This document shows, in pieces, positions 27,272 through 35,882 of a stretch of DNA of 64,000 bases (positions are counted from its first letter, which is position 1; each line of letters begins with the position of its first letter). A program made the position numbers and the translations under genes. The notes below the pieces were generated by a model, which was not told where the DNA came from, did not search any database, and worked only from the letters and a program-made list of their open reading frames with translations. This DNA is from Rhodobacteraceae bacterium S2214 (lineage in GTDB: Bacteria; Pseudomonadota; Alphaproteobacteria; Rhodobacterales; Rhodobacteraceae): NCBI GenBank assembly GCA_025141675.1, contig CP081161.1, forward strand, positions 2,516,001-2,580,000, given 5' to 3'.

Positions 27272-28375
27272 TTAGGCCAGTTCAAGTATGGGGGATCCAA
27301 GGGTGTCTATATCGGGAGTGACGCCAAGGCCGGCGCCTTCGGGCGGGGCAATGCGGCCATCTTTGCGGGTCGGGCAATCAGGTGCTACGCGCGGGCTGAC
27401 GTAGGACGACAGATCACAGGTGTTCAGCAATGCGCCCCGCGGGGTCGAAGCCGCGAAGTGCAGCGACGCGGCGGTAACGATGTCAGACCCCCACGTGCAT
27501 TCGGCACAGATTTCCGCACCCAGATGCAGGGTCAGATCACGGGCGCGACGCATGGCGGACAGCCCTCCAAATTTCGACAGCTTCAGCGCGACCGCGTCCA
27601 ACACGCCAAGCTCATGTGCACGCATCAAGGATGCTAGATCATATGCACCCTCATCGATTTTCATCGCCAATCCAGTGGCCTGCCGAACGGCGGCACAATC
27701 CTCAAGTGTTTTGCACGGCTGCTCTAACATGACATCAAGATGCGCAACCGCGCGGCCTGTGCGCGTGGCCTGCAATTTCGTCGCGCCGCAATTCCAGTCG
27801 CCGTAGACCAATGGCCCGTCACCTACTGCCTCGCGTACTTTGGCCAATCGTTCCGCATCCGCCTGCCAGTCTGCATCCGCGCCGAGTTTGACCTGAAATT
27901 GACGGATGCCCGTATCGTAGGCGTCACGGGCGATCCGCGCCATCTCGTCCGGTGCGACGCAGGTGATCGAATGGTAAAGCGGCATGTCGGCGCGGGTTCG
28001 CCCGCCAAGCAGGGTATAAAGTGGCTGCTCGGTCGCTTTGCCGAACAGATCCCAAAGCGCCATATCCACGATGGATTTTGCGTGCAGGTGGCCTTGCAGG
28101 AATCCATCCAGTGTGCGCATCGGCGCATCAACTCCAAACGGTGATGTCCCAAGAATTTCCGGTGCCATTTCGGTAACTGCGCTCGGCACACCATCGGCAA
28201 AGGCTGGCAGGTAGTGCGGGATCGGGCAGACCTCTCCCCAGCCTTTCAACCCGCTGTCCGTGTCTAGGCAGAGCACATGAGTTTTGACCGTGTCGCAAGT
28301 CTTTCCCTCGGCCATGTAGTAGGTTTCGTGGCTGGTCAGATCGACGGACCAAAGGGAGATGCCTGTCACCTTCAT
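27272..28375 (-). CDS. Enolase-superfamily racemase/epimerase or dehydratase (MLE subgroup), copy 1
   Basis: A 367-residue enzyme of the mandelate racemase / muconate lactonizing group. By my count Lys163 (FQVKLG) and Lys265 (VALKLSKFGG) are the two catalytic bases, and Asp193, Glu218 (LEQP) and Asp241 (KIDEGA) bind Mg2+. This layout matches N-methyl-amino-acid epimerases such as hydroxyproline betaine 2-epimerase (HpbD) and also other MLE-group activities. The reaction would start by alpha-proton removal from a carboxylate substrate. It overlaps copy 2 by 4 bp. Substrate residues differ from HpbD, so the substrate is open. Confidence 0.88.
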   Translation of the reverse strand: MKVTGISLWSVDLTSHETYYMAEGKTCDTVKTHVLCLDTDSGLKGWGEVCPIPHYLPAFADGVPSAVTEMAPEILGTSPFGVDAPMRTLDGFLQGHLHAKSIVDMALWDLFGKATEQPLYTLLGGRTRADMPLYHSITCVAPDEMARIARDAYDTGIRQFQVKLGADADWQADAERLAKVREAVGDGPLVYGDWNCGATKLQATRTGRAVAHLDVMLEQPCKTLEDCAAVRQATGLAMKIDEGAYDLASLMRAHELGVLDAVALKLSKFGGLSAMRRARDLTLHLGAEICAECTWGSDIVTAASLHFAASTPRGALLNTCDLSSYVSPRVAPDCPTRKDGRIAPPEGAGLGVTPDIDTLGSPILELA

Positions 28376-29478
28376 GGATACACCGCCACTGGATCACCAA
28401 GCGCATCCTCATCGGGATGAACACCAAGGCCCGCGTCTTCGGGTAAATGGAGATGACCATCAACATTGCGCGGGCCACGGCCACCGGCGATATCGACGGT
28501 CAGCATATCCTGACAGGCCCAGACCGCGTGACAATTGGCGTCCGGTATCGTCGCGGCCAAATGCAGCGCTTCGGTGTCCGCCAGAACGGAGCCGCCCGTT
28601 GCCATGACGAACATGTCGATCCCGTGGGCCAAAGCGACATCACGCATCCGCGCGGCTTTGGTCAACCCGCCAACACGGTTGAGCTTGATGCCGAAAATCT
28701 CGGCCAGCCCATCGCGCGCGATGCGGGTCGCGTCTTGAAGAGTAACCAGAGTCTCATCGACCGAAACGGGGGATGCATGTTTGCCAGCAATCGCCGCGAT
28801 ATCATCCAGCGTTTCGCAAGGTTGTTCGAACATCACGTTCAAGTCTTCGGTTGCCGACATGACCCGCAGTGCCTGCTGGCGTGTCCAACCACGATTGACG
28901 TCATAGAGCACAATCTCACCATCCCGGCGGATGTCTTCGACATCGCGAATGCGGGCAATGTCACGCTCCACATCCCCGCCGATTTTGACGGAATGGGCGA
29001 CATAGCCGCGCTGGCGGTAACGGTCGATCACAGCCCGGGTCTCCTCAACCGTCTTCGCGCCAACGGACGAGGCTATGGGGCGCGGAGTTCGTGATCCGCC
29101 TCCCATCAGATCGGCGATTGGCAGACCCGCAGCTTGGCCAGCGATATCCCAACACGCCATGTCTATAGGGCTTTTGGCATAAAGGTGCCCGGGCAGTGCG
29201 AGGTCCATCGCACGTTCGACATCCAGAACACGCCGCGGATCGAGCCCAATGATAAAAGGTGCCATCGTCTCGATGCCGGCACGTATGCCTGGCCCATGGG
29301 CGGGCACGTAGGTGTGCCCCCAAGGTGTGCCTTCGCCCCACCCGATGAACCCCGCATCAGTTTCTACTTTGACCAGCGTTGCATCCAAGACACCGAACTT
29401 TAGCCGACCGCCAGAAAGCCAATAAGGATGCTCCAGCGGCAGGTCGACCTGATAGACCGAAATACGTGTGATCTTCAT
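28372..29478 (-). CDS. Enolase-superfamily racemase/epimerase or dehydratase (MLE subgroup), copy 2
   Basis: A 368-residue paralogue of copy 1. The catalytic set is complete: Lys165 (SVKIGGD), Lys265 (FGIKLNRVGG), Asp193 (YDVNRGW), Glu218 (FEQPCET) and Asp241 (SVDETL). The N-terminal capping domain that sets specificity differs strongly from copy 1, so the two probably act on different compounds or stereoisomers. It is coupled by 4-bp overlaps to copy 1 downstream and to the MDR dehydrogenase upstream. Confidence 0.88.
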   Translation of the reverse strand: MKITRISVYQVDLPLEHPYWLSGGRLKFGVLDATLVKVETDAGFIGWGEGTPWGHTYVPAHGPGIRAGIETMAPFIIGLDPRRVLDVERAMDLALPGHLYAKSPIDMACWDIAGQAAGLPIADLMGGGSRTPRPIASSVGAKTVEETRAVIDRYRQRGYVAHSVKIGGDVERDIARIRDVEDIRRDGEIVLYDVNRGWTRQQALRVMSATEDLNVMFEQPCETLDDIAAIAGKHASPVSVDETLVTLQDATRIARDGLAEIFGIKLNRVGGLTKAARMRDVALAHGIDMFVMATGGSVLADTEALHLAATIPDANCHAVWACQDMLTVDIAGGRGPRNVDGHLHLPEDAGLGVHPDEDALGDPVAVYP

Positions 29479-30557
29479 GGTGTCACCACGATGTTGCCGG
29501 TGTGTTTCTTGGCAATGAAGGCTGCCTGAGCTTCGCGCAATTGACCCAGCGGATAGGTCGCCGCCAAGGCAGGTTTGATTTCGCCATTTTCGATGTATCG
29601 GATCAGGTTTGGCATGACCTCGGGCGTGATCACGGTAGAGCCGGTAAATGTCAGATCGCGCAGGTAGAAGGTGCGCAGGTCGAGGTCGACCATGGGACCT
29701 GCAATCGCACCCGAACAGGTGTAGCGCCCGCCGCGTTCCAGCACGTCAATTAACGTTGACCAGTATGGGCCGCCAACAACATCTGCCACGACAGTGATCT
29801 TGTCGTCACCCAAGGCCGCGCGCAGATCATCAGGCGCGCGGGGCAGGATCATGTCGGGGCCCAGCAACGCGACATCTTCCTGTTTGGCGTCAGACGCCAT
29901 GGCGATCACGCGCGCCCCGCGGCGTTTGGCCAGCTGAACCAGCGCGCCGCCAACGCCACCCGATGCGCCGGGAACCAGCACAGTGTCGTTTGCACGGACG
30001 TGGGCGCGGGTCAGCATGCCTTCGGCCGTGGAATAGGAACACGAGAAGGTCGCCAGTTCTGCGTCGGTCAAATCCGATTGAACAGCGAGCGCGTTGCGCG
30101 ACGGGGTCGTGGTGTATTGCGCAAATCCACCGTCGCGTTCCGACCCGAAATAGCCCGTCTTGTTCATGTCTTCGGGATCGCTCGCATCACGCAACCAACC
30201 GTCGGTGATCACGCGCTCGCCGATGCGCAACGGATCAACCTCTGCGCCTACGGCGACAATTTCCCCGCAGACATCGGCACCTTGTATGCGTGGAAAGGTG
30301 ATTGGCGCGCCGCCCCAAGTGGGGTCGTCTTCACCCACTTCTTCAAACGCGCCACCCGTCGTCGCATCCGTCACTGTCTTGGAATACCAACCCGAGCGCG
30401 TGTTAACATCAGTGTTGTTCAGCCCGCATGCTCCGACGCGTATCAGAACCTCGTCCGGCGCGGGGTCCGGGCGGGGCCAATCCTCGTGCAGGACCATTTG
30501 ATCCAGATCGCCATGGCCCATTGTAACCATCGCCCGCATTGTCTTTGGTAGTGTCAT
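29475..30557 (-). CDS. MDR-family alcohol dehydrogenase / quinone oxidoreductase-like
   Basis: A 360-residue medium-chain dehydrogenase. The catalytic-zinc region reads GACGLNNTDVNTRSGWY (Cys44). The NAD(P) site is LVPGASGGVGGALVQLAKRRG-like at about 185-205. A MELGxG-like region precedes it with GADVCGEIVAVGAEVD. It would oxidise an alcohol or reduce an enone in the pathway. The 4-bp overlaps on both sides show it belongs to the leftward operon. The Zn-ligand set is not fully clear, so zinc dependence is uncertain. Confidence 0.85.
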   Translation of the reverse strand: MTLPKTMRAMVTMGHGDLDQMVLHEDWPRPDPAPDEVLIRVGACGLNNTDVNTRSGWYSKTVTDATTGGAFEEVGEDDPTWGGAPITFPRIQGADVCGEIVAVGAEVDPLRIGERVITDGWLRDASDPEDMNKTGYFGSERDGGFAQYTTTPSRNALAVQSDLTDAELATFSCSYSTAEGMLTRAHVRANDTVLVPGASGGVGGALVQLAKRRGARVIAMASDAKQEDVALLGPDMILPRAPDDLRAALGDDKITVVADVVGGPYWSTLIDVLERGGRYTCSGAIAGPMVDLDLRTFYLRDLTFTGSTVITPEVMPNLIRYIENGEIKPALAATYPLGQLREAQAAFIAKKHTGNIVVTP

Positions 30558-32992
30558 GGCGCGTCTACGCGTGGTTTTAGGCTTTCAGGATCATAGGCAG
30601 GTTCGCCCAAAACGCGGGCCGCACGGGGTTTGCCGTGGATCACCACCTCAAGCGCGGTATCGGGTTTGGCGGCTTCGGGTTTGATGTAAGCGAAGGCAAG
30701 AATTTTTCCGACAGTGGGGCCGTAAACCACCGACGCGGTCGAGCCGACAACTTGCCCGTTCAACATCACAGCCTCGCCACCGTGGCCGTCGGCCTTTCCA
30801 TCCGGCTCGATCTCCAGATAGGCGCAGATCCACGGCAGATCGGTGTTCAGTGTCTTGTCGCGCCCAAGGTAGTCCTTGTCAGAGCGGGCAAATCGCAGAA
30901 CATCTGCCTCGGCCAAGGTCACCTCATTGGTCAGCTCGCCAGCGCCTTTGAACCCTTTCTCCATGCGCATCACGTTCATCGCAAAGCTGCCGTAGTTAGC
31001 GATGCCATAGGCCTCGCCTGCGGCCCAAAGCGCGTTGAAGACATCAAGGCAGGCTGCACTTGGCATATGGAATTCCCAACCAAGCTCGCCCGCGTAGGAC
31101 ATCCGAAAGGCCCAAACGCTGTGTCCAGCGACCGTAATCTCCTGCGCGGATAGCCAGCGGAAGCCTGCGTTGCTTAGATCAGCATCCGTGCATTTCTGTA
31201 ACACCTCTCGCGCCCGTGGTCCGTTTAAGGACAGCGCAGACCAGTCAGACGACAACGCCGTGATTGTGACGTCTTCATCCGAACGGTTCTGGTTCAGGTG
31301 ATCAAGGAGACGTTGTTCGAAGAATGCGGCACAAACGAGATAAAATCGATCCTCAGCCATCCGCACGATCGTCGTTTCCAACTCAATCCGTCCAGCGCGG
31401 TTCAGCATGTGCGTTAGCGTGATCGACCCCACCTTTTGCGGCATGCGGTTCGCTGTGAGGCGATCAAGCAGCGCATAGGCGTCCGGCCCTTCGACGACGA
31501 CCTTGGTAAAAGCGGTGACGTCCATGATGCCGACGTTTTCGCGCACGGCTTTGACTTCCGCAGCGACCACATCGTCCACAGCGGTGCGATTGAAGGAATA
31601 GTGATCCTCTTGTGCCACGCCATCGCGGGCAAACCAGCGGGGGCGTTCAAAGCCGTAAACTTCTTCGTGAACCGCGCCCTTGGACTTTAGCAATTCATAA
31701 AGAGGTGACGGCTTAATCGGCCGCCCTGCCAATCTGTTGAAATGCGGAAACGGAATTTCGTGGCGCAGGCAATAATCCTCCTCAGCCTTAACCACCTGCC
31801 AATCCTTCGTGGCGTAGCTTCCGAAGCGGCGCGGGTCATACTCGCGCATGGAAATATCGGCGGCTCCATTGACCATCCATCGGGCCAGTTCGCGGGTCAA
31901 ACCGGGCCCCCAGCCGATCCCGATTTGCGTGCCACAGCAGCACCAGTAGTTCGTCACACCGGGGGCTGGCCCGATCAGCGGGTTACCGTCAGGCGGGTGG
32001 CTGATCGCTCCGTGGACTTCGCGCTGAATGCCAAGTTCCGCAAAGATTGGCATGCGGTTTAGAGACTCCTCAAGATAAGGCATGACGCGATCATAATCGG
32101 CATCAAACAACCAGTTTTCGTAGTCCCAAGGGCAGTGATCATGCCAGACGGAGTTCGGGTTCTCCTTCTCGTAGATCCCGATCAGCCCGCGCTTCTGCTC
32201 CATCCGGATGTAGCCCGACACCTTCTTGTCGTCGCGGATGACGGGGAGTTCGGTATCCAGCGCTTCGAACTCTGGCACTGGCTCGGTCACAAAATAATGG
32301 TGCGTCATCGATGTCATCGGCAGTTGCAGGCCCGACCATTCGCCCATCTGGCGGGCATAGGTTCCGCCTGCATTGACGACGTGTTCACAGGTGATCGTGC
32401 CTTTGTCCGTCTCAACCTGCCACTCACCTGAGTGCAATTGCGTGATATTGGTCGCGCGGCACTGGCGGATGATTTTCACACCCTTCTGGCGGGCACCCGC
32501 AGCCATCGCCATAGTAACGTTGGTCGGGTCGACGTGGCCATCGTCTGGCGTGTGCAGCGCACCTAGGACACCGTCGAGATTGTAGAACGGATGCAACTCG
32601 GCAACCTTGTCCGGCCCCACCAGTTCGATGTTGAACCAAAGCGAACGCCCCACCGACAGCGTATGGCGCAGCCAATCCATCTCGTCCCCAGTATAGGCCA
32701 AGCGGAACGACCCGCAGCCGTGCCATGTCACTGGCTGGCCGGTCTCTTTTTCCAATCCACTGGAATAAAGCCCGATGTTGTAATCGACACATTTGCCCAA
32801 CCCAAAACTGGAGGTCGAGTGGGTGATCTGCCCTGCTGCGTGCCATGTGCTGCCGGACGTCAGTTCTGCCTTCTCAAGCAGCACGGTGTCTTCGCCCCAT
32901 CCCTCGTGGCCGAGGTGATATGCAAGGCCTACGCCCATGACGCCGCCGCCAACAATGACAACGCGTGCGTGGCTTGGAAATTCATTCGCCAA
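30554..32992 (-). CDS. Dimethylglycine/sarcosine dehydrogenase-like flavoprotein with GcvT domain
   Basis: An 812-residue enzyme. N-terminal DAO-type FAD domain with VVIVGGGVMGVGLAYHLG at 11-28 and SGSTWHAAGQ, whose His51 is the usual covalent FAD attachment. C-terminal GcvT / aminomethyltransferase domains start at about 440, with THMLNRAGRIE and NVMRMEKGFKGAGELTNE. Such enzymes remove N-methyl groups oxidatively and load formaldehyde onto tetrahydrofolate. It is the first gene of the leftward operon, divergent from the RpiR regulator (67-bp spacer). The methylated amine substrate is not identified. Confidence 0.9.
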   Translation of the reverse strand: MANEFPSHARVVIVGGGVMGVGLAYHLGHEGWGEDTVLLEKAELTSGSTWHAAGQITHSTSSFGLGKCVDYNIGLYSSGLEKETGQPVTWHGCGSFRLAYTGDEMDWLRHTLSVGRSLWFNIELVGPDKVAELHPFYNLDGVLGALHTPDDGHVDPTNVTMAMAAGARQKGVKIIRQCRATNITQLHSGEWQVETDKGTITCEHVVNAGGTYARQMGEWSGLQLPMTSMTHHYFVTEPVPEFEALDTELPVIRDDKKVSGYIRMEQKRGLIGIYEKENPNSVWHDHCPWDYENWLFDADYDRVMPYLEESLNRMPIFAELGIQREVHGAISHPPDGNPLIGPAPGVTNYWCCCGTQIGIGWGPGLTRELARWMVNGAADISMREYDPRRFGSYATKDWQVVKAEEDYCLRHEIPFPHFNRLAGRPIKPSPLYELLKSKGAVHEEVYGFERPRWFARDGVAQEDHYSFNRTAVDDVVAAEVKAVRENVGIMDVTAFTKVVVEGPDAYALLDRLTANRMPQKVGSITLTHMLNRAGRIELETTIVRMAEDRFYLVCAAFFEQRLLDHLNQNRSDEDVTITALSSDWSALSLNGPRAREVLQKCTDADLSNAGFRWLSAQEITVAGHSVWAFRMSYAGELGWEFHMPSAACLDVFNALWAAGEAYGIANYGSFAMNVMRMEKGFKGAGELTNEVTLAEADVLRFARSDKDYLGRDKTLNTDLPWICAYLEIEPDGKADGHGGEAVMLNGQVVGSTASVVYGPTVGKILAFAYIKPEAAKPDTALEVVIHGKPRAARVLGEPAYDPESLKPRVDAP

Positions 32993-33033
32993 TGGAATGT
33001 CCTCTTATGAGTCGTTTTTCTCTCGACAGGCTA

Positions 33034-33079
33034 ATTGGACAAATCTACCATCGTCAATCATGAATGGGACAAATGTATC
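33034..33079. promoter_or_regulatory. Candidate RpiR operator: two direct repeats at the divergent promoter
   Basis: Two copies of AATNGGACAAATNTANC-like sequence at 33034-33049 and 33064-33079, matching at 13 of 16 positions, start exactly 30 bp apart (about three helical turns). The first lies in the 67-bp divergent spacer and the second overlaps the first codons of the regulator. Position and spacing suit autoregulation and control of both operons. Confidence 0.5.
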
Positions 33080-33947
33080 AAATACGATTCTCGAGCGTCT
33101 GGCAGGCGAGCTCGCTGAACTGACACCTGAGGCGCGTAAGGCCGCAACCTATGTATTGGAGAACCCCCGCGATGTGGGGGTTTCGACAGTGCGCGAGATT
33201 GCCGAGGCCGCAAACGTAAAGCCCAACACCGTCGTGCGCATGGCGCGGCAGGTTGGCTTTGAGGGGTACGAGGATTTCCGCGCGCCATTTCGCGAGGCGA
33301 TCCGGCGCGGTGCGGCAGACTTCCCTGACCGCGCGCGCTGGTTGCAAGATATCCGCAAGTCGGGCGACCTTGGCGGGCTTTACGCCGATATGGTGCGTGA
33401 CGTGCTGGGCAACATTGAAGAAACCTTTGCCGATATCTCAACCCAAGACCTGAAAGAGGCAGCCGAGGCGATTTGGGCTGCTCGTAACGTGTTCACTCTT
33501 GGCGTTGGCGTAAACAATTCCGTCGCACGCAACTTCACCTATCTTGCGTCAACCGGCATGACCGAATTCCACGCCATCCCACGTCCGGGATCAACGCCGG
33601 TCGATGATTTGGCATGGGCAGATAGCCGCGACGTACTCATTGCCATCACCTGCAAACCCTATCGCTCCGAAGTGGTGGAGGCCGTTCGCATCGCACACGA
33701 ACAAGGTATGACCATCGTCGCGCTTTCTGACAGCCCCGCCAGCCCGATCATTCGGCTGGCAAGCCACGGGTTTGTCGTCTCAGTGGACACGCCGCAATTC
33801 TTCCCGTCCTCCGTCAGCATCATCGCACTGCTTGAAACGCTGCTGTCCTTTGTCATTGCCGTCGCGAGCGATGAAATTCCCGAGCGCGTTGCCACTTTCC
33901 ACAAACGCCGCCATGAACTTGGCCTTTACCATTCGGAGGACAAATGA
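33060..33947 (+). CDS. MurR/RpiR-family transcriptional regulator
   Basis: A 295-residue regulator. N-terminal HTH_6 domain (ELTPEARKAATYVLENP and VSTVREIAEAANVKPNTVVRMARQVGF, about 15-65) and C-terminal SIS sugar-phosphate-type effector domain (about 130-260, with FTLGVGVNNSVARNFTYL and LIAITCKPYRSEVVEAV). It probably controls both divergent operons in response to a pathway metabolite. The start at 33060 is chosen by domain extent; the frame is open further upstream. The stop overlaps the Rieske gene by ATGA. Confidence 0.88.
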   Translation: MNGTNVSNTILERLAGELAELTPEARKAATYVLENPRDVGVSTVREIAEAANVKPNTVVRMARQVGFEGYEDFRAPFREAIRRGAADFPDRARWLQDIRKSGDLGGLYADMVRDVLGNIEETFADISTQDLKEAAEAIWAARNVFTLGVGVNNSVARNFTYLASTGMTEFHAIPRPGSTPVDDLAWADSRDVLIAITCKPYRSEVVEAVRIAHEQGMTIVALSDSPASPIIRLASHGFVVSVDTPQFFPSSVSIIALLETLLSFVIAVASDEIPERVATFHKRRHELGLYHSEDK

Positions 33948-35056
33948 TGGCCTCAAGCAGCGAAGCGGTAGGCATGGAAAAGGATCCGATCCGATCATTG
34001 GCCGCGCGCTACTACACCGATCCAAAGGTTTTTGAGATTGAGAACGCGGGGCTGCTGGCCCAGACATGGCAATTCGGCTGCCACGCCTCTGAGTTGTCCA
34101 ATACTGGCGACTACGCCACCTTCGAGATCGCCGGAGAGAGCCTGTTTGCGATCCGCGGGCGGGATGACAAGATCCGCGTCTTCTACAACGTCTGCCAGCA
34201 CCGCGCGCATCAATTGGTCAGCGGCACGGGCACAACACGGGTCGTGGTTTGCCCCTACCATGCGTGGACCTATGAACTTACCGGAGAGTTGCGCGCAGGC
34301 CCCAATATCAAGGCCGTCGAGGGGTTCGACAAGTCCAGCGTTTGCCTGACCGAAGTCCGCGCAGAGGAATTCCTCGGCTTCGTTTTCGTGAACCTCGACC
34401 CAAACGCCGCCCCGATGGAAGAGTGGTTTCCGGGTGCCCGCGCCGAGCTGACCGAATGGGTGCCCAACTGGGCTGACCTCAAGCCGCTGGAATGGGTTGA
34501 TATACCGGAAAACTGCAACTGGAAGGTTTCAGTCGAGAATTATTCCGAATGCTACCATTGTTCTTTGAACCACCCGACCTTTGCCAATGGTGTGGTGAAG
34601 CCCGAAACCTATGACATCCAACCCCAAGGCAAGTGCTTGCGCCACACAACCGAGTGTCAAAGCCTTGAGGATATGACCTATGACGTTCATTCTGGCTTCG
34701 CGCATCAATACGAGTATTCCAGCTGGTTCCTCTGGCCAATGTTTTCGTTTCAGGTCTATCCGGGCAATGTGCTGAACACGTATCACTGGCGCGCCATAGA
34801 TGCGGATCACGTGGTGGTTTGGCGAGGGTGGTATTCGGTGGGCGGCGTGGATGACCCCAAAGTGCGGCAACTGGCCGTGCAGGACCGCGAGACCACGGTG
34901 GAGGAAGACATTCATCTTGTAGAAAGCGTGCAACGCGGGCTTGGCTCACGCGGATATAGGCCCGGACCGCTCGTAATCGACCCGTGCGGCGGGGTGAATT
35001 CTGAACATCCGGTGATGCACCTACAGCGCTGGATGCGTGAGGCAATCGATGGCTGA
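33944..35056 (+). CDS. Rieske non-haem iron oxygenase, alpha subunit
   Basis: A 370-residue ring-hydroxylating-type oxygenase. The Rieske cluster is bound by Cys84, His86, Cys103 and His106 (CQHRAH and CPYHAW). The mononuclear iron ligands are in ENYSECYHCSLNHP near residues 204 and 209. The sequence type resembles glycine betaine, stachydrine and carnitine oxygenases that N-demethylate or cleave quaternary amines. No reductase or ferredoxin gene lies in the island, so electrons must come from a partner elsewhere. GGAGGACAA precedes ATGATG; the second ATG (33947) has the better spacing. Confidence 0.9.
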   Translation: MMASSSEAVGMEKDPIRSLAARYYTDPKVFEIENAGLLAQTWQFGCHASELSNTGDYATFEIAGESLFAIRGRDDKIRVFYNVCQHRAHQLVSGTGTTRVVVCPYHAWTYELTGELRAGPNIKAVEGFDKSSVCLTEVRAEEFLGFVFVNLDPNAAPMEEWFPGARAELTEWVPNWADLKPLEWVDIPENCNWKVSVENYSECYHCSLNHPTFANGVVKPETYDIQPQGKCLRHTTECQSLEDMTYDVHSGFAHQYEYSSWFLWPMFSFQVYPGNVLNTYHWRAIDADHVVVWRGWYSVGGVDDPKVRQLAVQDRETTVEEDIHLVESVQRGLGSRGYRPGPLVIDPCGGVNSEHPVMHLQRWMREAIDG

Positions 35057-35882
35057 TTTGGTTATGCCCGATAAATGGACAGCTGAGCAAAAGCTGTTCC
35101 CCCATCAAGTTGGGTTTACCAGCCCACCTTTTGATTTTGACGCAGCCCCCTCGGACTTTCTTCGCATGGCCCCTGACAGCGTCGGCGTTCATGGTTGGAT
35201 GCTACATGTGCCGGACTACGTGCACGGCTTGGATCAGCGCAAACAGAACTTCGGCATGTTGGAAGACTTCGTGCACTGCATGGCCCGCAATGGCGTCGAT
35301 GTCTGCGGACAGGTCGGGTCGAACTGGGTTCATGCCAGCGGTTTGGGCGTCGAAGGAATACGCCAACACTGCGCCGATCTGTCGGACAAATATGAGACCC
35401 GTTTTCACATGGCTGGCTACGCTATGGTCGAAGCCTTACGCGCGATGAACGTCGAAAAGGTTGCGCTGAACGCCGCCTATCATTGGCCCGACTGGTGGCA
35501 GGGCACTGCGGGTTTCCTCCGCGAAGCCGGATTTGATGTTCTTTGGGCTGGCAATTTTGTCGATCAAAGATGGTTTCCAGACCAAGAGGCCGTGAACGCA
35601 AAACGCTGGATCTTTGACGGCGATTTGTTCGACAAGAGTTTCGCTTTCGTCGCCGAGCAAGCCCCAACAGCCGATGCTTATCTGATCAACGGTATGTGTA
35701 ATTTCCGCAGTGGTCCGAACGGGCTGCCACAACGCCCACTGCATCTTGCCCGCGATACGGAGGCCAAGCTGGGCAAACCGGTCATCGGCCATGACACGGC
35801 GCTGTATTGGCGGATCATGAAGGACCTCGGTATCGCTCCAACCACGCCGCAAAGCATACTGTTGGAGAGCCTGCATGCATAA
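35049..35882 (+). CDS. Asp/Glu racemase-superfamily enzyme (maleate isomerase / arylmalonate decarboxylase type)
   Basis: A 277-residue protein starting MADLVMPDKW. It has the two-domain layout of this cofactor-free family, with candidate catalytic cysteines at Cys86 (NGVDVCGQVGSNW) and Cys217 (INGMCNFRSG), and the C-terminal KPVIGHDTALYW typical of the maleate cis-trans isomerase / AMDase branch. The reaction could be isomerisation, racemisation or decarboxylation of a dicarboxylate or malonate-like intermediate. ATG 35049 overlaps the Rieske stop by 8 bp, and its own stop overlaps the next gene by 8 bp. Confidence 0.72.
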   Translation: MADLVMPDKWTAEQKLFPHQVGFTSPPFDFDAAPSDFLRMAPDSVGVHGWMLHVPDYVHGLDQRKQNFGMLEDFVHCMARNGVDVCGQVGSNWVHASGLGVEGIRQHCADLSDKYETRFHMAGYAMVEALRAMNVEKVALNAAYHWPDWWQGTAGFLREAGFDVLWAGNFVDQRWFPDQEAVNAKRWIFDGDLFDKSFAFVAEQAPTADAYLINGMCNFRSGPNGLPQRPLHLARDTEAKLGKPVIGHDTALYWRIMKDLGIAPTTPQSILLESLHA

